A stretch of 64,000 bases of DNA from a virus. Location: the IMG/VR virus record IMGVR_UViG_3300008629_000003, positions 1-64,000 of that record; one strand, given 5' to 3'. A model generated the notes under the pieces. It was not told where the DNA came from and did no database searches. It saw only the letters and a program-made list of their open reading frames with translations. Below are positions 6,648 to 14,606 of this stretch, in pieces. A program made the position numbers and the translations under genes. Position 1 is the first letter of the stretch; the number at the start of each line of letters is the position of its first letter.

Positions 6648-7127
6648 TTCGATGTATTGCACTTGTGCGCTGGTTTCAGCGTCATCAACGCCACCTATGG
6701 TCCCGAGACCATTTCGAACCAGCTAAAATATGCAGGAGTCGAGCTTTCGCCGGGTGACATACGCTGGGAGCTAGAACAGCGCGCACGGCCGCGGTCGGCG
6801 TTTGGGCCACCGCCCGCGATCGTTCGGAACTCTTTCGATTTCATCGTGCGCCATCCATCGCACAAAAAGGCCCGAGCTGGAATCGACGCGGTCTACGACG
6901 TGACGGATACCTTGCCGCGGATTTCCGTGGTGACGCCCAGCGGATACGAGATAGAGCAGATTCGGCCCCGAGCTTGGGCGGTGTGCGTCGGCCATCTCCG
7001 TGCGCGTTGGATGCGCGGCAACTTCGCCACGCCGCGGGCAAGCACGATCAAACGCTGGTGTCTCACCAACCCCACGGTCATCAAGAGACTGTCCAGCGTG
7101 AACCAGGAGGCATCATGGTACAACTAA
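6642..7127 (+). CDS. Hypothetical protein (161 aa)
   Basis: ATG 6642 follows GGAGGTTCAA. It begins MKFDVLHLCAGFSVINATYG. The C-terminal part is basic (VGHLRARWMRGNFATPRAS). No family is recognised. The next gene starts 13 bases before its stop, and three more overlapping genes follow, forming a five-gene unit to 7,981. Confidence 0.8.
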   Translation: MKFDVLHLCAGFSVINATYGPETISNQLKYAGVELSPGDIRWELEQRARPRSAFGPPPAIVRNSFDFIVRHPSHKKARAGIDAVYDVTDTLPRISVVTPSGYEIEQIRPRAWAVCVGHLRARWMRGNFATPRASTIKRWCLTNPTVIKRLSSVNQEASWYN

Positions 7128-7474
7128 GCATGTGGGCGGGCCGCTCCCCGGCGCCCTGGCCCAGCGAGAGAGGAGGGCAAACGATCGACCAACGCTTTGC
7201 TGCTTTCCACTATCAAAACCCCCAAGTGTTTCGACTTTTCGAACGGTACACTTTGGACCTCATAGCGGCAGGCGCCGAGCGCGGTGGAGCCAAGAGCGTC
7301 ATCGAGCGCATTCGGTGGGACGTGGCCGTCTCGACCTGGGGAGAAAAATGGAAGGTAAACAACGACTACACGGCATGTTACGCGCGACTTTTCCATATGA
7401 CCTACCCCGAGTATGCCGGATTTTTCCGCCTACGCAAGCGACCAAGCACAGCCGAGCCAGAGCGCGTCCGATGA
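7115..7474 (+). CDS. Hypothetical phage protein (119 aa)
   Basis: The start is ATG 7115 behind AGGAGGCATC; the open frame further upstream is the shadow of the preceding gene. The sequence (QRFAAFHYQNPQVFRLFERY, WDVAVSTWGEKWKVNNDYTA, YARLFHMTYPEYAGFF) has the layout of a small conserved protein I recall from many phages, with an NP-V-F start, a variable R-W segment, an NN-Y-AR motif and an F-R end. Its function is unknown to me. Its stop overlaps the next start (ATGA). Confidence 0.82.
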   Translation: MVQLSMWAGRSPAPWPSERGGQTIDQRFAAFHYQNPQVFRLFERYTLDLIAAGAERGGAKSVIERIRWDVAVSTWGEKWKVNNDYTACYARLFHMTYPEYAGFFRLRKRPSTAEPERVR

Positions 7475-7749
7475 CTCCACCAACCGTAAAGAAATTGGCG
7501 GAAAGACTTGCCACGCGGGAATTTATGGAGGTCATGGCGCTGGTGAAGGACCGCGTCGATTGCGTGGAGCGCGAACTAGCAGTCATCCGAAGCGCTCTCC
7601 ACCAAAAAACCGCCGATTTGGTAGAAGCACTCCTCGAAATTCAAGAGCTGAAGACGGAGCGTATGCTTCAGGGCCAGCAAATCCGCGATTTAGAGGCGAC
7701 CCTCCAGGCTCGCGACGCAATGATCTCGGAGCTTTTCGATGCTGCTTAG
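7471..7749 (+). CDS. Coiled-coil protein (92 aa)
   Basis: ATG 7471 overlaps the preceding TGA. Almost the whole protein is predicted helix with heptad-like hydrophobics (VKKLAERLATREFMEVMALV; then ADLVEALLEIQELKTERM). It probably forms a coiled-coil oligomer; no family is recognised. Its last 11 bases overlap the next gene. Confidence 0.78.
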   Translation: MTPPTVKKLAERLATREFMEVMALVKDRVDCVERELAVIRSALHQKTADLVEALLEIQELKTERMLQGQQIRDLEATLQARDAMISELFDAA

Positions 7750-7981
7750 AGACTCGATCCTACGAGTACAGGACCACCAGCTCGTCTACGATCCAACGCT
7801 TCGCACTATGATCACCATTCGCACCGCCGCCAGCCGACACGGGGTCGACGTGTGCTTCCAGCGTGCGAAGCGCCGCGTAGAGCTCCACGGCACCAGCGCA
7901 GCGGTGGAAGCCGTCTCCCGCGCTCTTGTTAGGCTGTGCATCGTGACGCGAAAACCCAGGAATAACCCCGGTTTTCCTTGA
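7739..7981 (+). CDS. Hypothetical small basic protein (80 aa)
   Basis: ATG 7739 has GGAG eight bases upstream inside the preceding gene. It begins MLLRDSILRVQDHQLVYDPT and carries a basic patch (FQRAKRRVELHG). The end (KPRNNPGF) runs into the next promoter box. No family is recognised. Confidence 0.68.
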   Translation: MLLRDSILRVQDHQLVYDPTLRTMITIRTAASRHGVDVCFQRAKRRVELHGTSAAVEAVSRALVRLCIVTRKPRNNPGFP

Positions 7982-8032
7982 CAAACTCTTTACATTGTTG
8001 CGGTTGAACCTGGGTTTTGGGTGTGCTATATT
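7978..8032 (+). promoter_or_regulatory. Repeated early promoter, copy 6
   Basis: Box TTGACA (7978-7983, overlapping the upstream stop), -35 TTGAAC (8004-8009), 17-bp spacer, -10 TATATT (8027-8032). The leader pairs CCTCC with GGAGG over 5 bp only. Confidence 0.9.
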
Positions 8033-8076
8033 ATATACAGATGGGGGGGGATGAACCCTCCCAGTCTGGAGGCCCG

Positions 8077-8304
8077 ATGTCTGTTCTTCCCGCGTCCCTT
8101 GCAAAGCTCGTTGACCGTCCCCTCGCTTTCTTTCAAGAGTGTGATCGCCTTGGCGCCATCCCGATGACGCGCGAGGAGCGCGCACGCTGGAAGACGCTGC
8201 GCGCCGCCGCTCGGACGGTTGGCCTGGCTGGCGCGGAGCGCGCCGAGTTTATACTTCTGAACAGCCGCCGATGCCGTAAAGTCGTTGCTTACGACAAGGG
8301 CTAA
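8077..8304 (+). CDS. Hypothetical protein (75 aa)
   Basis: The start is ATG 8077 after GGAGGCCCG. It begins MSVLPASLAKLVDRPLAFFQ; mostly helical and basic (TREERARWKTLRAAARTV), ending SRRCRKVVAYDKG. No family is recognised. A gene with the standard GGAGGTTCAA start follows after 35 bases. Confidence 0.78.
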   Translation: MSVLPASLAKLVDRPLAFFQECDRLGAIPMTREERARWKTLRAAARTVGLAGAERAEFILLNSRRCRKVVAYDKG

Positions 8305-8339
8305 CCGCACCCGCACCCGCTCACACCTTGGAGGTTCAA

Positions 8340-8558
8340 ATGGACAACACCACCGACATCGCCACCCTGAAGAAAATCGTTTCGATGGCCGTAGAGGCGC
8401 GCGGACACGAGGTCCGCTCGATTCGCATCGCCTTCGACGGGGCACTTGTGCAAGCGTTCAGCGTGAAGAGCGTTCCCGGCACGCTCGGCCACCCGGTAGT
8501 CATCGCCGAGCTTCGCGACAACGGCGAGGGACAGTTTGTTTTTTCGGTCGAAGAATAG
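8340..8558 (+). CDS. Hypothetical protein (72 aa)
   Basis: ATG 8340 follows TTGGAGGTTCAA. It begins MDNTTDIATLKKIVSMAVEA, a helix, then a strand-rich part (RSIRIAFDGALVQAFSV; VVIAELRDNGEGQFVF). It is a compact alpha/beta protein of unknown function, second in the unit from promoter copy 6. Confidence 0.78.
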   Translation: MDNTTDIATLKKIVSMAVEARGHEVRSIRIAFDGALVQAFSVKSVPGTLGHPVVIAELRDNGEGQFVFSVEE

Positions 8559-8578
8559 CGCGCCCCGCGCATAGCTCG

Positions 8579-8639
8579 CCCCGTACGGTTCGGCCGACGG
8601 GGCTTTGGGGGTAGGGGAACCAACCCCCTGGAGGTTCAA
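8579..8639 (+). repeat. CCGTACGG leader cassette
   Basis: Variant of the 67-base repeat (CCGACGGGG second arm, GGGGGTAGGGGAACCAACCCC), ending CTGGAGGTTCAA before the gene at 8,640. The sequence upstream of the hairpin (CGCATAGCTCG) is also shared with 6,220-6,232. Confidence 0.85.
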
Positions 8640-9128
8640 ATGTCCTACATGCAGCGCGCCGCGCTTGAAAACCACAACTACTGGAACGACCCCCGCGTCA
8701 TTCGCAGCCTTCAGCGCAGCGTCTACACGGTAAACGTGGAGGGTGGCTTCGTGGAACTTCGCGAGGGCATAGCAGATCAGATCGAAGACGCGGCCGAAGA
8801 GGGCGAACCGTTGCCGGCTTGGTACGAAGAGCATGGGTCAGAATTGCCCGCGCGCATCTTGCGAAGTCCATGCCAGGGTTGCGGCGGCACGCGGCGAATG
8901 GTCAACCCGTCTATCGATTGTGGGGGATTCGACCCCCAATCTGACCAAGACCTTGAAGACTACATGGGCGGCGTCTACGACGTGACTTGCTCGTACTGCG
9001 ACGGCACGGGAGCGCACTATGAGGTCATCATTCTGAACGCGGAGGCCAGGCGCTTCGTCCGGGAGTGGGAGCAGGAGGAGGCCGACTTTGCCTCCCTGTG
9101 CGCCGCTGAGCGCGCTTTCGGCTGCTAA
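8640..9128 (+). CDS. Zinc-binding protein with DnaJ-type cysteine motifs (162 aa)
   Basis: The start is ATG 8640, at the end of the cassette. Two CxxC motifs of DnaJ central-domain style occur at about residues 79-122: PCQGCGGTRRM and CSYCDGTGAHYE, separated by a D/G-rich linker. They probably bind one zinc ion. There is no J domain, so it is not a DnaJ. The N-terminal half is acidic (EDAAEEGEPLP). The partner or target is unknown. Confidence 0.83.
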   Translation: MSYMQRAALENHNYWNDPRVIRSLQRSVYTVNVEGGFVELREGIADQIEDAAEEGEPLPAWYEEHGSELPARILRSPCQGCGGTRRMVNPSIDCGGFDPQSDQDLEDYMGGVYDVTCSYCDGTGAHYEVIILNAEARRFVREWEQEEADFASLCAAERAFGC

Positions 9129-9145
9129 TTCGTCACAGCGCCCCT

Positions 9146-9199
9146 CCCCCGTACGGCACGGCCGACGGGGGGTGTGGTGGTGGAACCAAGGAGCAAACC
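9146..9199 (+). repeat. CCGTACGG hairpin leader cassette, AAGGAG type
   Basis: CCCCCGTACGG, loop CACGG, CCGACGGGGGG: seven pairs plus three with a one-base bulge, then a G/T-rich stretch and ACCAAGGAG before ATG 9200. Confidence 0.82.
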
Positions 9200-9421
9200 A
9201 TGAACAAGATTCTAACGATTTTCACATTCGCGGAACACACCACATGGCCGGGAGACATTGCGCTGCACGTGGAAAATCCAGACGAGACTCTAGGCGTCGA
9301 ACACCTGATCCACGTGGGAACCCGTGAACAACTGATCGCCGGCGCGCGGCGTTTGGTGGCGTCGGACTCTGCATTCCGGCGCCGCACGGGCCGCGCGCTG
9401 TTGTCCTACCTGGACGCGTAG
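9200..9421 (+). CDS. Hypothetical protein (73 aa)
   Basis: ATG 9200 follows AAGGAGCAAACC. It begins MNKILTIFTFAEHTTWPGDI with beta-like alternation and ends in a helical basic segment (FRRRTGRALLSYLDA). No family is recognised. The next gene begins three bases after its stop. Confidence 0.78.
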   Translation: MNKILTIFTFAEHTTWPGDIALHVENPDETLGVEHLIHVGTREQLIAGARRLVASDSAFRRRTGRALLSYLDA

Positions 9422-9424
9422 CCC

Positions 9425-9622
9425 ATGCGATTCGCACCGAGACCGCACCGCGGCGACACCACGTTTCACAAGGACGGCACCGTCACCGTTTGGGACGTGT
9501 ACCGGCAAACGTGGCGCCGCGGGTCAAACCCCTGCGACGAACTTCTTGCCAGCCTTGACGAGACCACCCGCACCAAAATCATTCAGCACACAGGACAAGA
9601 CAATGACAAAGCCAACGACTGA
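9425..9622 (+). CDS. Hypothetical small protein (65 aa)
   Basis: ATG 9425 lies just downstream of the preceding stop, with no clear ribosome site, so translational coupling is likely. It is short and Trp/Arg-rich (GTVTVWDVYRQTWRRGSNP). Its end overlaps the following start by 20 bases. No family is recognised. Confidence 0.65.
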   Translation: MRFAPRPHRGDTTFHKDGTVTVWDVYRQTWRRGSNPCDELLASLDETTRTKIIQHTGQDNDKAND

Positions 9623-10457
9623 ATTTCCGAGCTGTTTTTATTGCTGCCCCACCTGTCCAGGGTGGGGTGTCTTTGAGACCGGCCGGGGAACCACTGAACT
9701 CCAGCGCTGCGACGATTGCGATCTCTACCCGACGGACGAAGACGCGTGGATCGCCGCGCTTCGCGTCGTCAAAGGCGAGACGGCGCCGGGAAAACTGTAC
9801 CCGCCACCCCGGTCCATTCGTATCGCAATCATCGGCGATTTGATGACAGGATTATTTGCCCTCCCGTCTTACGTGGCTGGGGTCCAACGTCTACTCGACG
9901 CCGACCCGTTGGCCGACGGGTCCGACTTGGAGCCGCCCACCGGCCTGACAGACCGTCAGATGCGAAAAATTGAGGCGCTAGGCTGGATCTTTGTCGAGAA
10001 CGACGGCTATGGCACGTATTTGGGGGAACCGGGATCGGACCAATGGGAAATCTTCATCCCCGCCGACGAGTACCACCAAGTCGACGACTACGTACCCGGC
10101 TACAAGCGGGATATTGCCGATTTGACTCCACTTGGGCGCCTGGTGCAGGCCGTTATTTGCAACGCGGCTGAGGGAGGCTCGACTCATTGGGGCTTGATCC
10201 GAAACTATCGCCACCATGTCGATGGCGTCGAGGTGCCCGCGTCTTTTGAGGTGAGAGACATGGAAGACCCTGCGGATCCCTGGAATACCATCACCTCCGA
10301 AAAAATCACGGAGGCTTTGAAGCGGTGCGCGGCAACCGGCCCGCGAGCTTTCCGGTACCGCCAAGCGCTACGCAATCCAGACGACGCAGACTTTGACGCC
10401 GAGGACGCCGACGTCCTTGTGCAGGTCGCGGCGTACGGATCGGTCACCTTCGCATAA
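9603..10457 (+). CDS. Hypothetical protein with N-terminal zinc ribbon (284 aa)
   Basis: The start is ATG 9603, with ACAGGACA upstream; the upstream in-frame ATG lies deep inside the previous gene. The N-terminus has CFYCCPTCPGWGVF followed by LQRCDDCDLYPTDEDA, a two-CxxC zinc-ribbon arrangement (residues about 10-50). The remainder is acidic with strands and a helical end (ITSEKITEALKRCA), and no family is recognised for it. The ribbon suggests nucleic-acid or protein binding. It is the last gene before promoter copy 7. Confidence 0.82.
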   Translation: MTKPTTEFPSCFYCCPTCPGWGVFETGRGTTELQRCDDCDLYPTDEDAWIAALRVVKGETAPGKLYPPPRSIRIAIIGDLMTGLFALPSYVAGVQRLLDADPLADGSDLEPPTGLTDRQMRKIEALGWIFVENDGYGTYLGEPGSDQWEIFIPADEYHQVDDYVPGYKRDIADLTPLGRLVQAVICNAAEGGSTHWGLIRNYRHHVDGVEVPASFEVRDMEDPADPWNTITSEKITEALKRCAATGPRAFRYRQALRNPDDADFDAEDADVLVQVAAYGSVTFA

Positions 10458-10470
10458 TGCCCCTTATCCC

Positions 10471-10525
10471 TTGACAATCTCTTTACATTGTTACCTTTGT
10501 AACTGGGTTTTGGGTGTGCTATAAT
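10471..10525 (+). promoter_or_regulatory. Repeated early promoter, copy 7
   Basis: Box TTGACA (10471-10476), -35 TTGTAA (10497-10502), 17-bp spacer, perfect extended -10 TATAAT (10520-10525). Confidence 0.92.
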
Positions 10526-10570
10526 GTATATAGAACGGGGGGGATGACCCCCCCCGGTCTGGAGGTTCAA

Positions 10571-11044
10571 ATGAAGGCAGTGCAGAAAAAGTGGGCGGGC
10601 GTGTTCTCAACGGCGGCGGCGGGCCTGGACGTAGGCGAGCATCGGCGACTGATTGACCCCGCGGGGTCATTCATGGACCTTTCGGTAGAGAGGCTTGGAC
10701 ATAACCTTTTTTCTTTCAGCCACTACGGACTCCAGAACGGAGACCTCATGGCAGACCCGGACATGGAGTTTTTTCGGCCGGAGCCAGGGACTTCCCCGAA
10801 TGTCTGGCTCCCTATTACGTACCGCAACGACTACATGAGAAAGTTTGACCGGGCGGTAGTCGATTGGCAAAACGGAGAACCGCTGCGATACCACCGGCGC
10901 CTCCAAGCTTCCCTCGCGAAGTTTGCAAACACTTGGGCCGAAAACATCCAATTCCAACAGAGCGACGCGTTGGCCCTGCTGAAGAGCGGAAATTGCTGGA
11001 AGGGGCGCGCTCAGCCCGGCCGCAAGTTGTGGGACTTGGCGTGA
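10571..11044 (+). CDS. DUF6908-like protein (157 aa)
   Basis: ATG 10571 follows GGAGGTTCAA. The core SFSHYGLQNGDLMADPDMEF matches the signature of a domain (I believe DUF6908) found widely in phages and integrative elements: QNGDL-DP-M-F followed by a P-x-xY-ND segment (WLPITYRNDYM). Its function is not known. The C-terminus (about residues 95-157) is helical and basic. Its stop overlaps a GTG start (GTGA) of the next gene. Confidence 0.82.
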   Translation: MKAVQKKWAGVFSTAAAGLDVGEHRRLIDPAGSFMDLSVERLGHNLFSFSHYGLQNGDLMADPDMEFFRPEPGTSPNVWLPITYRNDYMRKFDRAVVDWQNGEPLRYHRRLQASLAKFANTWAENIQFQQSDALALLKSGNCWKGRAQPGRKLWDLA

Positions 11045-11310
11045 GCGCCGCCCACGACGGCAACACCGTGTGGTTTACTCGCGAGGTTGCCAAGTATGCG
11101 GAGGTATACGCGGACGCCTTCAATCGCGCGGCGTATGCGGTGCGGGGATGGGACGGAAAGGTTCCGCCCGAGACCCGGCGCGACGTGGACGAAATGGTGG
11201 AGCACTTCCGCCGATGGTACGCGCGAGCGTTTGAGGCGAACGCGAACCCGGCCCAGGTAGCCAAGGTCATGACATACCGATGGTGGCAACACTTGAGCCG
11301 CCGCCGCTGA
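11041..11310 (+). CDS. Hypothetical helical protein (89 aa)
   Basis: The start is GTG 11041, overlapping the preceding TGA; the open frame upstream is the shadow of the DUF6908-like gene. It begins MSAAHDGNTVWFTREVAKYA and is almost wholly helical with aromatic residues (HFRRWYARAFEANANPAQ; VMTYRWWQHLSRRR). No family is recognised. Coupling to the upstream gene suggests joint function. Confidence 0.75.
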   Translation: MSAAHDGNTVWFTREVAKYAEVYADAFNRAAYAVRGWDGKVPPETRRDVDEMVEHFRRWYARAFEANANPAQVAKVMTYRWWQHLSRRR

Positions 11311-11325
11311 TCGCTCTTCCCGCAT

Positions 11326-11391
11326 CCCCCCCCGTACGGTTTGGCCGTCGGGGCTTTGGGGGTAGGGGAATCACCCCCTTTGGAGGTTCAA
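11326..11391 (+). repeat. CCGTACGG leader cassette
   Basis: CCCCGTACGG, TTTGG, CCGTCGGGG, then GGGGGTAGGGGAATCACCCCC and TTTGGAGGTTCAA ahead of ATG 11392. Confidence 0.85.
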
Positions 11392-12360
11392 ATGGACTTA
11401 AACAACTTGCCGCGGCGCTGGCGAATGGTGGCCATCGAGGCAGTGCTTGAGCACTGCCTCAAGACGACACATGGGCCGGCAACGCCCACCGAAACACTGT
11501 CAGCGCTGCCCGGCGCGGACGTGGCCGAAGCGGCCTACACGGTGATCAAAAAGCGAGAACAAGAGATCGACAAGTTGACCAGTTTGGTGGAGGTGTACGG
11601 CCAAGACGCCGAAATGGCCACGCGACGGTGGATCGTGGCTGTCGATCAGGTGTTGGACAACTCGGTAGCCTGGGAGGACTTTGGAGGAGGCGCCCGGGTC
11701 GGTTGGATCGCTGTTACGGCTGCTGACGCCGCCCCGCGGTGGCGGCACGTTATGAACGCGATCGGTGTGGAGGAAGGCGACGCGCGGGATCTAGCGCGTG
11801 AGTTTTACAGCGTCCAAGGCGACTACGACGAGGAGGAGTTGGTGGTCGTGATTCCCGGGATCGCGCGGCCCTTGAAGCCGGCGGAGAACGACCCGGGACA
11901 ACGCGGGAGCCTCTTGTGGGATCACACGCTTAACTCCATGAAAAAGGCGGTGCAATATCACCTCCGCGAAATCTCCAACACCAACGGGGTTTCGTGTCGA
12001 TTCGACAACCTGGATAACCCGATATCCAACGACGCCGCCCTGGCGCAGTCGCTAATCACGCATTGGATTGAATGGTGGGACTATAACCAAAAGGGGTGGC
12101 GGTACACCTACCTCTTTCTGAAGACCGACGCCGAGGCCCGATCGATCGTGTCGTCGTTTTCGGTCGCCGATTATTCGGACTGCCACCACATTGCCGAGGT
12201 GAAGGTGGTTTCGGGACGTTTCGGCACCTACTACCGCACGGGAGCCGCCGACACGCCCAAAGTTGTCAAACACCTACGTCCCCTCGACGAACATATCAGC
12301 CTTTTGGCAATCGACGGGACGCACATTGTGACATTGTCCTACTATGGGCCTGGCCAATGA
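11392..12360 (+). CDS. Hypothetical protein (322 aa)
   Basis: ATG 11392 follows GGAGGTTCAA. It begins MDLNNLPRRWRMVAIEAVLE. A short coiled-coil segment (KKREQEIDKLTSLVEVYG, about residues 60-80) is followed by an acidic region and a C-terminal half rich in aromatic strands (WRYTYLFLKTDAEARSIV). No family is recognised. Its stop overlaps the next start (ATGA), coupling it to the YkgJ-like gene. Confidence 0.82.
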   Translation: MDLNNLPRRWRMVAIEAVLEHCLKTTHGPATPTETLSALPGADVAEAAYTVIKKREQEIDKLTSLVEVYGQDAEMATRRWIVAVDQVLDNSVAWEDFGGGARVGWIAVTAADAAPRWRHVMNAIGVEEGDARDLAREFYSVQGDYDEEELVVVIPGIARPLKPAENDPGQRGSLLWDHTLNSMKKAVQYHLREISNTNGVSCRFDNLDNPISNDAALAQSLITHWIEWWDYNQKGWRYTYLFLKTDAEARSIVSSFSVADYSDCHHIAEVKVVSGRFGTYYRTGAADTPKVVKHLRPLDEHISLLAIDGTHIVTLSYYGPGQ

Positions 12361-12791
12361 GCCGCACGTGTGGCGACTGCACGCGATGCTGCACCATGCT
12401 GTCAGTGCATGGGGACGGGTGGTACAAGCCGCCCGGGGTGCCTTGCGCTTCACAGGCCGACGGTGGGTGCAGCATCTACGCACAGCGGCCGGCAGCGTGC
12501 CACGCTTACCGTTGCATGTGGCTGGGCGGGTTCGGCACCCTTGACGACCGCCCCGACCGCGGACGGGCAATTTTTGAGCTCCAGAAGACGCATCTCAGCA
12601 CAAAGCCCACCGTCCTGATTCGTATGCACCGCGCAACGCTAGAGCAGATCGAGCGCGTGATGGCGCTGGCAAAGGTCGCAGGACGCAAGCGGCTGGTCAT
12701 TCTCATGACCGACAACGCCCGGCAAATCGTGGGCGGCCCCCCGAAAGTCGTAAAACAAGCCCGCAAAAAATTGGCCAGCGTCAACGAGTAG
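12357..12791 (+). CDS. YkgJ-like CxxCxxCC metal-cluster protein (144 aa)
   Basis: ATG 12357 overlaps the preceding TGA. The N-terminus MSRTCGDCTRCCTMLSV carries the CxxCxxCC signature of the YkgJ family, followed by PCASQADGGCSIYAQRPAAC and YRCMWL, as expected for this putative zinc/iron-chelating fold. The C-terminal third (RKRLVILMTDNARQIVGG) is an additional strand-turn-helix part. The family has no settled biochemical role; phage copies may modify or chelate a cofactor. The gene is short compared with some bacterial YkgJ proteins but the motif is complete. Confidence 0.87.
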   Translation: MSRTCGDCTRCCTMLSVHGDGWYKPPGVPCASQADGGCSIYAQRPAACHAYRCMWLGGFGTLDDRPDRGRAIFELQKTHLSTKPTVLIRMHRATLEQIERVMALAKVAGRKRLVILMTDNARQIVGGPPKVVKQARKKLASVNE

Positions 12792-12815
12792 CGCGGCGGC
12801 GCGCTCCTCACCTCA

Positions 12816-12869
12816 CCCCCGTACGGCACGGCCGACGGGGGCTTTTGGGTGTCACCAAGGAGAAACGAC
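12816..12869 (+). repeat. CCGTACGG hairpin leader cassette, AAGGAG type
   Basis: CCCCCGTACGG, CACGG, CCGACGGGGGC, then TTTTGGGTGTC and ACCAAGGAG before ATG 12870. The short T-run after the stem could give partial termination. Confidence 0.82.
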
Positions 12870-13286
12870 ATGACCACCAAACCATCCACCGACCGTTATT
12901 TCGCTTTACGCGCTTTGATCACTGAGGCCAAAAACAATTGGGAGGACGCTTGCGCTGAACTGCATTTAGACTGTCTAGACAGCGCGGTAGACGACTTGTT
13001 GAACTTTGAAAACATCGCTAATCGCGTGCGATACATCGCAGCGATTTCCGATCTCGACCCTCACGATTATACGGACGCGGCCGACGCGCTTTATCTTGTG
13101 GTCGACGAATCCAACGACGCATTACAAGAGATCGCCGACGCAACCGAAGATCAGCCGACGGCGGAAAGGATCACGGCCGTTTTGGAAATCATGGAAAACG
13201 AAATCCTGCCCAACCTGGAGCAAGCGTTCGTCGACTTCGAACAAACGTGGGACGACACGTTGGCACTGGCCCAAAACCCAGGTTAA
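12870..13286 (+). CDS. Hypothetical acidic helical protein (138 aa)
   Basis: The start is ATG 12870 after AAGGAGAAACGAC. It is strongly acidic and helical throughout (MTTKPSTDRYFALRALITEA; VVDESNDALQEIADATED; NEILPNLEQAFVDFEQTW). The size and charge would suit a DNA mimic or a protein-binding inhibitor, but no family is recognised and this is speculation. Confidence 0.78.
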   Translation: MTTKPSTDRYFALRALITEAKNNWEDACAELHLDCLDSAVDDLLNFENIANRVRYIAAISDLDPHDYTDAADALYLVVDESNDALQEIADATEDQPTAERITAVLEIMENEILPNLEQAFVDFEQTWDDTLALAQNPG

Positions 13287-13300
13287 ACCCGCCGAATCCC

Positions 13301-13355
13301 TTGACAAACTCTTTACATTGTTACCTTTGTAACTGGGTTTTGGGTGTGCTATAAT
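13301..13355 (+). promoter_or_regulatory. Repeated early promoter, copy 8
   Basis: Box TTGACA (13301-13306), -35 TTGTAA (13327-13332), 17-bp spacer, extended -10 TATAAT (13350-13355). The leader pairs GAA-CCTCC with GGAGG-TTC around a two-base bulge. Confidence 0.92.
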
Positions 13356-13399
13356 GTATACAGATGGGGGGGATGAACCCCTCCACTCTGGAGGTTCCA

Positions 13400-13675
13400 A
13401 TGAAACTCAGACTCACACGGACGACCGCACGCAGCATCATTTTAATGGGCTTGGACCACAGTGAGAAAGCGTTTGTACCAGGCCGAGACGCCAAAACCCG
13501 CACCGAGGCCCGCGCGTACATGCGCGCGGCATACGACGCGGCCGTGTCGTCGCTGGCTAGGATGTACGAAATCTCGCCGCGCGAGGTCCGCAAAATTACC
13601 GGCGCCATGCTGCGGAGCGCACAAGACGATTTCATCGCCTACGTGGGCGCCGAGCTCGACGGGGGTGCCCGATGA
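13400..13675 (+). CDS. Hypothetical basic protein (91 aa)
   Basis: ATG 13400 follows GGAGGTTCCA. It begins MKLRLTRTTARSIILMGLDH and is basic and helical (TRTEARAYMRAAYDAAVS; PREVRKITGAMLRSAQDD). The character would fit DNA or RNA binding; no family is recognised. Its stop overlaps the following start (ATGA). Confidence 0.78.
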   Translation: MKLRLTRTTARSIILMGLDHSEKAFVPGRDAKTRTEARAYMRAAYDAAVSSLARMYEISPREVRKITGAMLRSAQDDFIAYVGAELDGGAR

Positions 13676-14595
13676 ACCGGATCGAATTGATGATCGAGGC
13701 CGCCGTTCGACGGTCATTTGGCGAATTCTTCAAGGCAGAGAGAAACCATCGGGTTGAGTCTGCAATCTCCTGGGCCATCGACGAGGCGTCACACATGGCG
13801 CTCGACCACTTCGACCCCGACGTCGTCATGGACGTTTTGGAATTCTACAGCGACTTTGAGATGTCATCTGGGGAGCTCGTAGAGTACATCGAAGACAACA
13901 GCACGGGCCCGGGTGATACGACTGCCCTGTGCACCGTTGCACGCTCGATGGTCTACCACGTCCTGGCTTACCAGATTACCAAGCGCGTTCGATTTTTGGC
14001 GACGGAGTACGAGAAGATCGAAGCTGCGGCGACACATTGGCACTACTACCGCAACCGTACAGTCGAGCGTCGCGAAAGCTGCCCAACGGCATGGGATACA
14101 CTCGTCCACAACGCCCACACCGACGCGGCAATCACCAACACGACCAAGCCGGTTTGGTCCATCCCACGCAGTCACGATGCGCTGGTGTTCTTTTTGGCCG
14201 GTACGGCTCTTCGATCGGATACCGCAGACATCTCGCCAACATCCAGTCCTATGGATTGTGCGAACAAGGCGGTGGAGAATCTTTTGCCAAGCTTGACGCA
14301 GGCGGAAGCTGCGCACATCTTGGAAAAAACAGAGCACCTACCAGAGGCCGCGGCGGCCTTCGCAAAGAGCGCCACGTCGGATGGAGCCTATGGCAATCCA
14401 CGAGCTGGACGCGCGGTGGGACTCTTGGCCCGCTTTGCCCTATTCGAGGATGTTTTTGATTATGTGCGGTTGGCACAGGAATTGGCCAAGGACGAACCCA
14501 TTACGTTCGGACATCTCGACGCCGATGGCAAGCTGATCAACTTTGGACCACAGACTCGCGTTCATAACGTGCCTGTTGTCCTTGTGGACGTGTAG
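13672..14595 (+). CDS. Hypothetical protein (307 aa)
   Basis: ATG 13672 overlaps the preceding TGA. It begins MNRIELMIEAAVRRSFGEFF; largely helical, with an acidic first third (VLEFYSDFEMSSGELVEY) and a helix-rich middle. The end (ITFGHLDADGKLINFGPQ) is strand-like. No family, signal peptide or membrane segment is recognised. It is the second gene of the unit from promoter copy 8. Confidence 0.82.
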   Translation: MNRIELMIEAAVRRSFGEFFKAERNHRVESAISWAIDEASHMALDHFDPDVVMDVLEFYSDFEMSSGELVEYIEDNSTGPGDTTALCTVARSMVYHVLAYQITKRVRFLATEYEKIEAAATHWHYYRNRTVERRESCPTAWDTLVHNAHTDAAITNTTKPVWSIPRSHDALVFFLAGTALRSDTADISPTSSPMDCANKAVENLLPSLTQAEAAHILEKTEHLPEAAAAFAKSATSDGAYGNPRAGRAVGLLARFALFEDVFDYVRLAQELAKDEPITFGHLDADGKLINFGPQTRVHNVPVVLVDV

Positions 14596-14606
14596 GACCG
14601 CGATGG

